A DNA stretch of 64,000 bases. It comes from Parasedimentitalea psychrophila (lineage in GTDB: Bacteria; Pseudomonadota; Alphaproteobacteria; Rhodobacterales; Rhodobacteraceae). Positions 8,892 through 17,795 of the stretch are shown here, piece by piece. A program made the translations under genes and the position numbers. The notes under the pieces are model-generated. The model saw only the letters and a list, made by a program, of their open reading frames with translations, did not search any database and was not told the origin of the DNA. The stretch lies in the NCBI RefSeq assembly GCF_030285785.1, contig NZ_CP127247.1:1821501-1885500 (forward strand), read 5' to 3'. How positions within the stretch are numbered: position 1 is the first letter of the stretch; each line of letters starts with the position of its first letter.

Positions 8892-10469
8892 TTAGTAGCC
8901 CAATGCACAGCCATCTTTGCGCGGATCACTGGCGCCTTCCAGCACGCCATCACTGCGGATGCGGATGGCCTGAGAGCCGCCAATCGCGGTTGGTGGTATT
9001 TCAACTCTGTGGCCCAGATCAGCAAGCTGCTGGCGCACCTTGTCTGAATATCCCCGTTCGACCTTTAGAACACCCTTGTCGCTAAACGCACGCGGCGCAT
9101 TCATTGCCGCCTGAATATCCATGTCAAAGTCAGTCAGGTTGGACATAAACCGGGCATGACCATTGGGTTGATAGGCTCCGCCCATGACGCCAAACGGCAT
9201 CACAACCTTGCCGTCCTGGCGCAGCATGCCGGGAATGATCGTGTGCATGGGCCGCTTATTGCCGCCCAATTCATTCGGGTGCCCCGCTTCCAGTGTGAAC
9301 CCAGATCCACGGTTTTGCAGCAAGATGCCAAATTTTTCCGACGCGATGCCGGTGCCAAAGCCGCGGAAGATGGAATAGATCAGTGACACCGCCATCCGGT
9401 CCTTGTCGACCACAGTGATATACACGGTGTCCTTATGCACAGCTTCGCTGAGCGGGGCAGCGGCGGCCATGGCGCGGCCTGGGTTGATCAGCGCCGCCAG
9501 TTTTGCCGCTGTTTCTGGTGCCAGCATATGCTGCAAGTGTGACATGTGATCGGGATCGGCGATAAAGCGGTTGCGGGCGTCATAGGCCAGCTTGGCCGCT
9601 TCCGCCTCGATATGAACCCGTTGGGCGCCAAAGGGGTCCATGCCGGCAATGTCAAAATGCTTGAGGATGTTGAGCATTAAAATGGCGGTGGCTCCCTGAC
9701 CGTTTGGCGGGTGCTCGACCAGTTCCATCCCCTGGTAACTGCCGCTGACCGGGGTTTCGGTGCTGCAGGCAGCGTCGGCAAAATCCTCGGCCTGGTGCAC
9801 ACCACCCTGCTGCTGCAATGCCGCCAACATGTCGTCGGCCACCTCACCTGTATAAAAGGCATCGCGGCCATGCCGGGCGACCCGACGCAGGACTTCGGCC
9901 TGGCCGGGAGAGCGGAACATTTGACCGACGCGGGGCGGCTGGCCGTCAAACAGATAGTCCTGCCTGGCAGTTCCTTGCAGGGTTGCCGCATCATTGGCCC
10001 AGTCAAAGGCAACGCGTGGCGCCACCGGAACTCCGGCTTCGGCATAGTGAATTGCCGGCTCCAGTATCACATCCAGGCCCAGCTTGCCCTCGGTTTCAGC
10101 GAGGTGACAAAAGGCGTCCATTGCGCAGGGAATGGTGACCGCATGTGGGCTTCCCGGTGGGACGATATCCAGCCCCTGATCCCGCAAATGCGCCGCATTG
10201 GCTGCCGCTGGCGCCCGACCCGATCCATTGAGCGCCAGCACGTCGTCGCTGCCCGGGCGGGTGTAGAGCAGAAAACAATCGCCGCCGATGCCAGTCATTT
10301 GAGGCTCGCAAATGCCCAGCAGAACAGCACCGGCAAGGGCCGCGTCCATCGCATTGCCGCCGCGTTTCAGGATGTCAATCGCCGCCCCGGCTGCCAGTGG
10401 ATGAGAGGTCGCGCAAAGGCCGTTCTCGGCAAAAACGGCTGACCTGCCCTGAAGTTGAAAATCGCGCAT
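8892..10469 (-). CDS. Gamma-glutamyltransferase family protein (YwrD-like)
   Basis: A 525-residue Ntn-hydrolase of the gamma-glutamyltranspeptidase family. The proenzyme would be cleaved before Thr348 in KDTVYITVVDKDRMAV to create the catalytic N-terminal threonine. The early GGNAMDAALAGAVLLGICEP and MTGIGGDCFLL motifs and the late FGVMGGAYQPNGH motif are family hallmarks. No signal peptide is seen, so it is likely cytoplasmic, as in the YwrD-like branch that acts on gamma-glutamyl compounds other than exported glutathione. The start at 10469 is preceded by AAGGGG; an upstream alternative start adds 21 unconserved residues. Confidence 0.88.
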   Translation of the reverse strand: MRDFQLQGRSAVFAENGLCATSHPLAAGAAIDILKRGGNAMDAALAGAVLLGICEPQMTGIGGDCFLLYTRPGSDDVLALNGSGRAPAAANAAHLRDQGLDIVPPGSPHAVTIPCAMDAFCHLAETEGKLGLDVILEPAIHYAEAGVPVAPRVAFDWANDAATLQGTARQDYLFDGQPPRVGQMFRSPGQAEVLRRVARHGRDAFYTGEVADDMLAALQQQGGVHQAEDFADAACSTETPVSGSYQGMELVEHPPNGQGATAILMLNILKHFDIAGMDPFGAQRVHIEAEAAKLAYDARNRFIADPDHMSHLQHMLAPETAAKLAALINPGRAMAAAAPLSEAVHKDTVYITVVDKDRMAVSLIYSIFRGFGTGIASEKFGILLQNRGSGFTLEAGHPNELGGNKRPMHTIIPGMLRQDGKVVMPFGVMGGAYQPNGHARFMSNLTDFDMDIQAAMNAPRAFSDKGVLKVERGYSDKVRQQLADLGHRVEIPPTAIGGSQAIRIRSDGVLEGASDPRKDGCALGY

Positions 10470-10740
10470 CAATTGAGTCCCCTTGATCGTTGCCGGGAGA
10501 TTAGAAGTTGAGCATCGAAAGGCAATACGCAAAACAATCGCAATCTGCGCTGGCGGGGCAGGATTTTGACTGTGGACATGGGGGAGGTTTGAATTCCCCG
10601 GCGGCGCGCACTGGGTGGGGGCTGTTGAGCGCGGCGCCGAGGGAAGCTATCAGCAGCTACAGCTCAGTATCAGCACAGGGGTAAGGCGCAGTTTTGCCGA
10701 TTTTGCGGCGGTTTTGTGGCACAGCAACTGGCGGCGGTGG

Positions 10741-11217
10741 TTAACGGCAGGTATTGCCAACATCGAAACAAAGCGACAGCCGATTATTGCCGTTATTGCG
10801 TTCGTATTTTATGTGGCTGGTCAGCTCGCGAATGAGAAACCAGCCGTATCCACCCTCGGGCAGATCTTCACGGGGGACCGACAGGTCGGCGGGCTTGCCT
10901 ATGGTCAGGTTTTCCCTGGGCAGTGGTCGCCCGGCGTCACCAATGCTGATCCACAGCTGTTGTGTGTCCAGACTGCAGCCGATGTCCACATCACCGGGGG
11001 TGGTATCGGCATAGGCATGCTCGACAACATTGTTGACAGCCTCGGCCAGGGCAATTTGCACGTCTTCGGCACGGTCCTCGGGTAATCCCATCCGGCGCAA
11101 TCGCTCAACCACGGTACCGATGCCCCAGCGGGCATCCTGTTCCGTGGCCAGAAACGAGCAGGCAAAGGAAGCGACCATCAAGTTCTCAATCTGCGCGATT
11201 TGCGCCTTCGAATCCAT
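10741..11217 (-). CDS. RsbW/SpoIIAB-like anti-sigma serine kinase (HATPase_c_2)
   Basis: A 158-residue GHKL ATPase-fold protein. The N box is ALAEAVNNVVEHAY, the G1 box is GDAGRP and the G2 region is PEGGYGWFLIREL. This compact form without receptor or dimerisation domains is that of anti-sigma/anti-antagonist kinases, which phosphorylate a STAS partner on serine. It starts 3 nt after the STAS gene, so the two are almost certainly co-expressed and form a partner-switching module. No sigma factor or PP2C phosphatase is adjacent. The start context has a weak Shine-Dalgarno, which fits translational coupling. Confidence 0.85.
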   Translation of the reverse strand: MDSKAQIAQIENLMVASFACSFLATEQDARWGIGTVVERLRRMGLPEDRAEDVQIALAEAVNNVVEHAYADTTPGDVDIGCSLDTQQLWISIGDAGRPLPRENLTIGKPADLSVPREDLPEGGYGWFLIRELTSHIKYERNNGNNRLSLCFDVGNTCR

Positions 11218-11220
11218 TTG

Positions 11221-11559
11221 TTAGATATTGCGCACAGCCGTGGCTTCACTCAGCGAGGCATAGAGATCAAAGACGGTATCCATACGGGTCAACCGAAAGA
11301 CTTTGTCGACCATTGGGCTTAGCCCCGCGAGATCCAGTTTCCGGCTGCTGCCCAATTGTTTCATCGCCGCGACAATCGCGCCTAATCCACTGGAATCAAT
11401 GAATTTAACCTCAGACAGATCCAGAATAACCCGGCTTGCGCCGCCCTCCGTCTCACTGCGCATGTCTTCCTTGAACTGAATGGCAATTGCGGCATCGATA
11501 CGTTCGGCGTTCACCGTTACAATCTGGCCACTCTCCGTCATTGTGCTGGTCAGGCTCAT
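11221..11559 (-). CDS. STAS-domain anti-sigma factor antagonist
   Basis: A 112-residue single STAS domain. The phosphorylatable serine lies in KFIDSSGLGAIVAAMK, the canonical D-S-S-G-L-G loop, with the hydrophobic strand RVILDLSEV just before it. Such proteins are phosphorylated by an RsbW-type kinase, here the next gene, and release the kinase's other partner when dephosphorylated. The ATG at 11559 has GGGGG about ten bases upstream. A longer frame begins 48 bp earlier but has no such signal. The thiolase start lies 93 bp away in the opposite direction. Confidence 0.9.
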   Translation of the reverse strand: MSLTSTMTESGQIVTVNAERIDAAIAIQFKEDMRSETEGGASRVILDLSEVKFIDSSGLGAIVAAMKQLGSSRKLDLAGLSPMVDKVFRLTRMDTVFDLYASLSEATAVRNI

Positions 11560-11652
11560 TTTTTCCCCCAAAAATGGTAATTCGTTACTGCGCAGTCTAG
11601 ACCGCAATCCTTACCATTTTGTATGCATGGTTCAGCCAAGGGAGGGAAGAGC

Positions 11653-12825
11653 ATGATCGAGGTTGTTATTGCGGGGGCCGCGCGCACCCCAATGGGTGGG
11701 TTTCAGGGGATATTTGATGGGGTCGCCGCTGCCGATCTCGGGGGCGCAGCGATTCGGGCCGCGCTGAAGGGGGCTGGGGCCGCAACCGTCGATGAGCTGC
11801 TGATGGGCTGCGTTCTGTCGGCGGGTCTGGGGCAGGCTCCGGCGCGTCAGGCCGGGTTTGCGGCGGGTTTGGGCGAGGCGGTGCCCGCCACCACGCTGAA
11901 CAAAATGTGCGGATCGGGCATGAAGGCTGCAATGATGGCCTATGACCAGATTGCACTGGGTCATGCAGATACAATGGTTGCCGGCGGCATGGAGAGCATG
12001 TCCAATGCGCCTTACCTGCTGCCAAAGATGCGCGGTGGTGCCCGTATCGGCCACAATCAGGTGATCGACCACATGTTTCTGGATGGGCTCGAAGATGCCT
12101 ATGACAAGGGTCGCCTGATGGGGTCCTTCGCCGAGGATTGTGCCGAAACCTATCAATTCAGCCGCCAGGAGCAGGATGAATTTGCCCTGCGCTCGCTGTC
12201 CAACGCGCTGCAGGCGCAGGCCAGCAATGCCTTTGACGGCGAAATCACGCCCGTTACGGTCAAGACCCGGAAAGGCGAGCTGGTGTTTGATGCGGACGAG
12301 CAGCCAAAATCGGCCCGTCCGGAGAAAATCCCTACCCTGAAACCTGCCTTCCGCAAGGACGGCACTGTCACTGCGGCCAATGCATCGTCGATTTCGGACG
12401 GGGCCGCGGCGCTGGTGCTGGCCTCAGCCGAGGCAGCCGCAGCACAGGGTCTGACCGTGCGCGCCAAAATCCTCGGACATGCCAGTCACGCCCAGGCGCC
12501 GGGTCTGTTCACCACCGCGCCGGTGCCTGCGGCGCAAAAGCTGATGCAGCGTATCGGCTGGCGCCGGGAGGATGTCGACCTGTGGGAGGTCAACGAGGCC
12601 TTTGCCGTGGTGCCGATGGCCTTTATGCGTGACATGGGCCTGTCCCGCGAGGTGGTCAACGTCAATGGCGGCGCCTGTGCGCTGGGCCATCCGATTGGCG
12701 CCTCCGGGGCGCGAATCATAGTGACGCTGCTGAATGCGCTGGAAAAACGCGGCCTCAAACGCGGCATCGCCGCCATTTGCATTGGCGGCGGCGAAGGCAC
12801 TGCCATTGCCATCGAACGGGTCTGA
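11653..12825 (+). CDS. Acetyl-CoA C-acyltransferase (thiolase)
   Basis: A 390-residue thiolase. The acyl-accepting Cys86 is in LNKMCGSGMKAA, the His-containing NEAFAVVPMAF motif follows, and the deprotonating Cys is in the late GGACALGHPIGASGARI motif. The enzyme condenses two acetyl-CoA to acetoacetyl-CoA or cleaves 3-ketoacyl-CoA. No phaB or beta-oxidation partner is adjacent, so biosynthetic versus degradative use is open. The start at 11653 follows a strong GGAGGGAAGAG; an ATG at 11623 would add ten residues without support. A repeat element begins directly after the stop codon. Confidence 0.93.
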   Translation: MIEVVIAGAARTPMGGFQGIFDGVAAADLGGAAIRAALKGAGAATVDELLMGCVLSAGLGQAPARQAGFAAGLGEAVPATTLNKMCGSGMKAAMMAYDQIALGHADTMVAGGMESMSNAPYLLPKMRGGARIGHNQVIDHMFLDGLEDAYDKGRLMGSFAEDCAETYQFSRQEQDEFALRSLSNALQAQASNAFDGEITPVTVKTRKGELVFDADEQPKSARPEKIPTLKPAFRKDGTVTAANASSISDGAAALVLASAEAAAAQGLTVRAKILGHASHAQAPGLFTTAPVPAAQKLMQRIGWRREDVDLWEVNEAFAVVPMAFMRDMGLSREVVNVNGGACALGHPIGASGARIIVTLLNALEKRGLKRGIAAICIGGGEGTAIAIERV

Positions 12826-12826
12826 T

Positions 12827-12892
12827 CTTCATCTGGCTGAAAATATCCCGGGGGTGAATTGGCCGTCAGGCCAAGAGGGGGCTGGCCCCCTC
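12827..12892 (-). repeat. Bipartite intergenic repeat, copy 1 (hairpins plus conserved tail)
   Basis: Read on the minus strand, the element has a GAGGGGGC/GCCCCCTC hairpin with a two-base CA loop (12875-12892). A second hairpin TTGGCC/GGCCAA (12859-12874) follows, and then the conserved tail GGGATATTTTCAGCCAGATG (within 12827-12855). It fills the gap between the thiolase stop and the next gene. Related copies are at 24738, 43645 and 56658. Confidence 0.85.
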
Positions 12893-12919
12893 CGCCCCTC
12901 TCCGACCTGAGGTTACCCT

Positions 12920-13372
12920 ATGAAAGTCGACTACATTTTTCTGGCCAAGACCATTGCCGCCCTGACCGAAGGCGAAAGTGATCAGGTGGCGCTGATGGCC
13001 ACAGTAGCCTGCGAGGTGCACTACAGCGATGATCGCTTTGACTGGACCGGTTTCTACCGGGTGACGGAACCTGAGGTGTTGAAAATCGGCCCCTACCAGG
13101 GCGGTCATGGCTGCCTGAAAATCCCGTTCTCGCGCGGCGTCTGCGGCGCTGCGGCCCGCAGCGGTAAGGCGCAGCTGGTGGCGGATGTCGAAGCTTTTGC
13201 AGGCCATATCGCCTGCGCCAGCTCAACCCGGTCCGAACTGGTGCTGCCGGTCCATGATAGCGCTGGGGGGCTGATCGGGGTGTTTGATATCGACAGCAAT
13301 TTGCCCGATGCCTTTTCACAGCAGGACGCGGATGCCCTGACCGCAATCCTGTCAGAGGTCTTTACCCGATAG
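12920..13372 (+). CDS. Free methionine-(R)-sulfoxide reductase (GAF-domain fRMsr)
   Basis: A 150-residue stand-alone GAF domain of the fRMsr/YebR type. The family's three cysteines are all present: Cys65 in QGGHGCLKIPFSRG, Cys75 in GVCGAA and Cys99 in GHIACASSTRSE, with FDWTGFYRV and the closing GVFDIDSN strand around the pocket. The enzyme reduces free Met-R-sulfoxide with thioredoxin, protecting against oxidative damage. Its last 21 bases overlap the convergent DUF1294 gene. Confidence 0.9.
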   Translation: MKVDYIFLAKTIAALTEGESDQVALMATVACEVHYSDDRFDWTGFYRVTEPEVLKIGPYQGGHGCLKIPFSRGVCGAAARSGKAQLVADVEAFAGHIACASSTRSELVLPVHDSAGGLIGVFDIDSNLPDAFSQQDADALTAILSEVFTR

Positions 13373-13651
13373 GATCAACCAGATGGCTCCCAAACCTGCA
13401 AGCAGCTGCAGCCCAGCGATCATGTGTAGTTGGCTTGAAAAGGGCTGTTTTCGGGTCTTGTGGCGAAACCTCTTGCGCGCCCAATAGGCGCCCGGGGTGC
13501 CGCCCAGAAGGCAGGATAGCAGCAGGCTCTGCTCCGATATCCGCCACCGCCGGTGTCGCGCCCGGTGTTTGTCGAGAGCGAAGAGAGCCAGCGTCAGGGT
13601 GTTGATGGCCAGCAGATACAGTAGAACGACCAGCCAGGGAAAATCCATCAT
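13352..13651 (-). CDS. DUF1294 small inner-membrane protein
   Basis: About 99 residues with an N-terminal helix (MDFPWLVVLLYLLAINTLTL), a DUF1294 signature DKHRARHRRWRISEQSLL, the LLGGTPGAYWARKRFRHKT motif and a C-terminal helix. The function of the family is unknown. Four tandem starts are possible (GTG, GTG, ATG, ATG at 13657 to 13648); I chose the first ATG. It is convergent with the fRMsr gene with a 21-bp overlap of the two coding ends. Confidence 0.85.
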   Translation of the reverse strand: MMDFPWLVVLLYLLAINTLTLALFALDKHRARHRRWRISEQSLLLSCLLGGTPGAYWARKRFRHKTRKQPFSSQLHMIAGLQLLAGLGAIWLILSGKDL

Positions 13652-13727
13652 CACCACTTCTTTCGTCGCTCGCCAACGTCTGAATTAACGTTGCAGAATT
13701 CATCTGGGATGTTCTAGGACTTTTACC

Positions 13728-14741
13728 ATGGCCAGTTCCACCAATATCAACACCCCGCAAACACCGCGTGTTTGGCAGATCGACATTATCGTCGCCGATG
13801 GCTTTGTGCTGCTGGAGGTGGCGGCCATCGTGGATGCCCTGCGCATTGCCAACCGGATCGCTGCGCAGCCGCAGTTTGCCTGGACCTATCGTTCTGCCCG
13901 GGGCGGCCTGATCGAGAGCCGCTGTGAGGCTTTTGTCAACTCAGCCCCCTGTGTTGAGCGGCCCGGGGCGGACTATGCTTTTGTCATCGGCAATAGTGAT
14001 CCCGACTGCCCGGCGCTGTCGCCGCCGGCGCTGATCTCGGCTTATACCTTTCGCGGCGCGCAGGTGTTTCTCCTGGCCGAGGCCGCAAGCCGTTATATCA
14101 AGGATCGAGGGGGGGCGGCGCAACATCTGTCAACCCATTGGGAAAACTCGGCGCTGATGCGCGAGCGTAGCAGCCTGTTCGAGGCAGACAGTGCGCTGGC
14201 CAGCGAAGACGGTCTGGTGGTGACCTGTGCCGGCATGGGGGCAACTGTGGATGTGGTGCTGACCCTGATGGGGCGGCATATCTCACCGGCGGCGCTGGTG
14301 ACGGTGGCCAATGTTCTGTTGCACGACAGAATTCGGGACTTTTCGACCCGTCAGCCCTTTGGCGGGGCGCGCAGCAACACCACCGGCGACACCGCGCTCG
14401 ACCGCTGCATTCAGATCATGCAGGACAATATCGAGGAGCCGGTGCCAATTGCTGAACTGTCCCGGCAACTGGGCCTGTCCGCCCGCTCGCTTGAGCGCAG
14501 GTTCCGGGCCGGTTTCGACACCACGCCGAACAGTTTCTATCGTGAAATTCGCCTGAGCAAGGCCAATAACCTGCTGTTGAACAGCCGCCTCAGCGTCGGT
14601 GAAATTGGCCTGGCCTGCGGCTTTCCCAGCGGTTTTTCCAGCCTGTACAAGGCACAGTTCGGACTTACTCCGATGGCCCTGCGCAAGCGCTGCGGGGCAG
14701 GGGGGCAAAGGACAAATAGCTGTGTCGAAAATGATGGATAA
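13728..14741 (+). CDS. GlxA-family transcriptional regulator (DJ-1/PfpI plus AraC HTH)
   Basis: A 337-residue two-domain regulator. Residues ~15-190 form a DJ-1/PfpI-like fold (QIDIIVADGFVLLEVAAIVDAL and VVTCAGMGATVDVVL, the cysteine at the usual nucleophile-elbow position). Residues ~225-325 are an AraC-type double helix-turn-helix (ELSRQLGLSARSLERRF and EIGLACGFPSGFSSLYKAQF). This architecture includes GbdR, the activator of betaine and dimethylglycine catabolism in pseudomonads. The next gene is a dimethylglycine dehydrogenase-like enzyme 85 bp downstream, so local control of methylamine catabolism is a reasonable inference. Confidence 0.9.
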   Translation: MASSTNINTPQTPRVWQIDIIVADGFVLLEVAAIVDALRIANRIAAQPQFAWTYRSARGGLIESRCEAFVNSAPCVERPGADYAFVIGNSDPDCPALSPPALISAYTFRGAQVFLLAEAASRYIKDRGGAAQHLSTHWENSALMRERSSLFEADSALASEDGLVVTCAGMGATVDVVLTLMGRHISPAALVTVANVLLHDRIRDFSTRQPFGGARSNTTGDTALDRCIQIMQDNIEEPVPIAELSRQLGLSARSLERRFRAGFDTTPNSFYREIRLSKANNLLLNSRLSVGEIGLACGFPSGFSSLYKAQFGLTPMALRKRCGAGGQRTNSCVENDG

Positions 14742-14826
14742 TCGTCAGGATATGGCGGAAATCGTGCATTTTCATTTGTGGTGACATGGCAGGTTAATCC
14801 CGAACTATTTAGTCTGGAGCAATGTC

Positions 14827-17277
14827 ATGAGCGATCTTCCCAACAAGGCCCGTGTGGTCATTATCGGCGGTGGCGTCATCGGCTGTTCGGTGGCCTACCA
14901 TCTGGCCAAACTGGGCTGGCAGGATGTGGTGCTGCTGGAGCGCAAACAGCTGACCAGCGGCACCACCTGGCATGCGGCCGGGCTGATCGGTCAGCTGCGT
15001 GCCAGTTCCAACATGACCAAGCTGGCCCGCTATTCCGCTGAGCTGTATAACGGGCTGGAAGCGGAGACGGGTGTTGCCACCGGCATGCGCCAGGTTGGCT
15101 CCATCTCGGTGGCCTTGACCGAGGAGCGGCGCGAAGAGCTGTATCGCAGTGCTGCCATGGCCCGCGCCTTTGGGGTGCCCGCCGAGGAGCTGTCACCGGC
15201 GGAGGTCAAACAGCGTTATGATCATCTGAACCTTGATGGGGTAACTGGTGGGATATGGTTGCCTACGGATGGCCAGGCTGATCCGGCCAATATCGCCCTG
15301 GCGCTGGCCAAGGGGGCGCGCCAAAATGGGGCGCTGATCAAGGAACGCATCAAGGTGACCGGCATGACCCGCCAGGGCCGCCGGGTGACCGGGGTAGACT
15401 GGGTCAGTGATGACGGTGCGCAGCAGGGTCATATCGAGGCTGATATGGTGGTGAACTGTGCCGGCATGTGGGGCCGCGAGGTCGGCAAAATGGCGGGCAC
15501 CAATGTGCCGCTGCATGCCTGCGAGCATTTCTACATCGTCACCGAGGCGATCCCCGGTCTGACCCAGATGCCAGTGCTGCGGGTGCCGGATGAATGCGCC
15601 TATTACAAGGAAGATGCCGGCAAGATCCTGCTGGGGGCTTTTGAGCCCAATGCCAAGCCCTGGGGCATGGAGGGCATTTCCGAGCGCTTTGAATTTGACC
15701 AGCTGCCGGAAGACTTCGACCATTTCGAGCCTATACTCGAGGCCGCCTGCAACCGGATGCCGATGCTGGCCGAGGCCGGTATTCACACCTTCTTTAATGG
15801 CCCCGAGAGCTTCACCCCGGATGATGCCTATCACTTGGGTCAGGCGCCTGAGATGGACAATGTCTGGGTGGCGGCGGGCTTTAACTCGATCGGTATCCAG
15901 TCAGCTGGCGGCGCCGGCATGGCGCTGGCGCAATGGATGGATGCGGGCGAGAAGCCGTTTGATCTGGGCGATGTGGACGTGTCCCGTATGCATCCGTTTC
16001 AGGGCAATCAGCACTACCTGTATGAGCGCTCCAAGGAAACGCTGGGGCTGCTCTATGCCGATCACTTCCCGTTCCGCCAGAAGGCCACTGCGCGTGGCGT
16101 GCGTCGCTCACCGTTCCATCAACAGCTACTGGACCGCGGCGCGGTGATGGGTGAAACTGCTGGCTGGGAGCGCGCCAACTGGTTTGCCAATGAAGGTCAG
16201 AAGCGTGAGTATCAGTATAGCTGGAAACGCCAGAACTGGTTTGAAAATTCAGCCGCCGAACACCGTGCGGTGCGTGAAAACGTCGGCATGTATGACATGT
16301 CCTCGTTCGGCAAGATCCGCGTTGAGGGCCCTGATGCCGAGGCCTTTCTGAACTATGTCTGTGGGGCCAGTCTTTCGGTGCCGCTGGGCAAGATCGTCTA
16401 TACTCAGTTCCTGAATGCGCGCGGCGGCATCGAGGCCGATGTCACCGTCACCCGGATGAGCGAGACCGCCTATCTGGTGGTGACTCCCTCAACCACCCGG
16501 CTGGCAGATCAAACCTGGATGATGCGCAATCAGGGGGATTACCGGGTGGTTTTGACCGATGTAACTGCAGGCGAGGGCGTTCTGGCGGTGATGGGTCCGC
16601 GTTCGCGTGAGTTGCTGCAAAAGGTCTCGCCCAATGATTTCTCCAATGCGGTGAACCCCTTTGGCACCGCGCAGGAGATCGAGCTGGGCATGGGCCTCGC
16701 CCGGGTACACCGGGTGACTTACGTGGGTGAGCTTGGCTGGGAGGTCTATGTCAGCTCGGATATGGCGGGACATGTCTTTGAAACCCTGTCCGAGGCAGGG
16801 CAGGACATGGGGCTGAAACTGTGCGGCATGCATATGATGGACAGTTGCCGGATCGAAAAGGGCTTTCGCCACTTTGGCCATGACATCACCTGCGAGGACC
16901 ATGTGATTGATGCCGGACTGGGTTTCGCGGTGAAGACCGACAAGCCCGATTTCATCGGACGGGATGCGGTGCTGGAGCGCAAGGAAACCGGCCCCAAGAA
17001 CCGCATGGTGCAGTTCAAGCTGACTGATCCGGAACCGCTGCTGTATCACAACGAACCGTTGCTGCGGGATGGCGAGATTGTCGGTTACATCAGCTCGGGC
17101 AACTACGGTCACACGCTGGGGGCTGCCATTGGCATGGGCTATGTGCCCTGCGAGGGCGAAAGCGCCGCTGATGTGCTGGCCTCGAGTTATGAAATCGACG
17201 TGATGGGCACCCGGGTCAAGGCCGAGGCCTCGCTGAAGCCGATGTATGACCCCAAGTCCGAGCGCGTGAAGCTCTGA
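14827..17277 (+). CDS. Dimethylglycine/sarcosine dehydrogenase-like flavoprotein with GcvT domain
   Basis: An 816-residue two-part enzyme. Residues 1-~430 are a DAO-type FAD oxidoreductase (VVIIGGGVIGCSVAYHLAKL), with His49 in SGTTWHAAGL at the site where family members bind FAD covalently. Residues ~430-816 are a GcvT/aminomethyltransferase-like folate domain (YDMSSFGKIRVEGPDAEAFL, CRIEKGFRHFGHDI). These enzymes remove an N-methyl group from dimethylglycine or sarcosine and pass the one-carbon unit to tetrahydrofolate. The GlxA regulator upstream supports betaine-derived substrates. Other N-methyl substrates remain possible. Confidence 0.88.
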   Translation: MSDLPNKARVVIIGGGVIGCSVAYHLAKLGWQDVVLLERKQLTSGTTWHAAGLIGQLRASSNMTKLARYSAELYNGLEAETGVATGMRQVGSISVALTEERREELYRSAAMARAFGVPAEELSPAEVKQRYDHLNLDGVTGGIWLPTDGQADPANIALALAKGARQNGALIKERIKVTGMTRQGRRVTGVDWVSDDGAQQGHIEADMVVNCAGMWGREVGKMAGTNVPLHACEHFYIVTEAIPGLTQMPVLRVPDECAYYKEDAGKILLGAFEPNAKPWGMEGISERFEFDQLPEDFDHFEPILEAACNRMPMLAEAGIHTFFNGPESFTPDDAYHLGQAPEMDNVWVAAGFNSIGIQSAGGAGMALAQWMDAGEKPFDLGDVDVSRMHPFQGNQHYLYERSKETLGLLYADHFPFRQKATARGVRRSPFHQQLLDRGAVMGETAGWERANWFANEGQKREYQYSWKRQNWFENSAAEHRAVRENVGMYDMSSFGKIRVEGPDAEAFLNYVCGASLSVPLGKIVYTQFLNARGGIEADVTVTRMSETAYLVVTPSTTRLADQTWMMRNQGDYRVVLTDVTAGEGVLAVMGPRSRELLQKVSPNDFSNAVNPFGTAQEIELGMGLARVHRVTYVGELGWEVYVSSDMAGHVFETLSEAGQDMGLKLCGMHMMDSCRIEKGFRHFGHDITCEDHVIDAGLGFAVKTDKPDFIGRDAVLERKETGPKNRMVQFKLTDPEPLLYHNEPLLRDGEIVGYISSGNYGHTLGAAIGMGYVPCEGESAADVLASSYEIDVMGTRVKAEASLKPMYDPKSERVKL

Positions 17278-17345
17278 TTTCTGTTGAACATGCTGCCGTT
17301 TGGTGAGAGCCATGCGGCAGCCGGTTCGAACAGAAAGTCCTCCTA

Positions 17346-17777
17346 ATGATGCCCTTCAGCGCAATTCTTGTGGTCATCCTGTTGCTGGCTATTGCCCTGC
17401 TGCATCTGCTTTGGGCCATGGGCAGCCATTGGCCGGCAGCGGATGAAGCAACTCTGGCCAAAACGGTTGTGGGCAGCAAAGGCATTAAAAAGATGCCGCC
17501 GCGACTGGCCAGTCTGATGGTTGCCTTGGTGCTGACCGGCGCCGCCCATGTTGTGATGGCCTATGCGGGTCTAATGCAGGGTTTTTTGCTGTTTCAGATG
17601 TACCGAATTCTGCTGGTTGCGATGATCCTTGTGTTCTCGTTCCGGGGGCTTGTTGCCTATGTCCCGCAGTGGCGCGCGATGGTGCCCGAGCAGCCCTTTG
17701 CCCGGTTTGACCAGACCCGATACGGCCCGCTGTGCATTTTGATTGCGGCGCTGCTGCTTGATGTTGCCTTGACCTGA
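17346..17777 (+). CDS. DUF3995 four-helix membrane protein
   Basis: A 143-residue membrane protein with four hydrophobic segments. It shows the DUF3995 pattern: LHLLWAMGSHWPAADE after helix 1, the VVGSKGIKKMP turn, and the C-terminal FDQTRYGPLCILIAALLLD helix. The family has no assigned function. It begins 68 bp after the dehydrogenase and ends 18 bp before rarD, so co-transcription with rarD is likely. Confidence 0.8.
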   Translation: MMPFSAILVVILLLAIALLHLLWAMGSHWPAADEATLAKTVVGSKGIKKMPPRLASLMVALVLTGAAHVVMAYAGLMQGFLLFQMYRILLVAMILVFSFRGLVAYVPQWRAMVPEQPFARFDQTRYGPLCILIAALLLDVALT

Positions 17778-17795
17778 TGCCGGGAGGCGCGCCTG

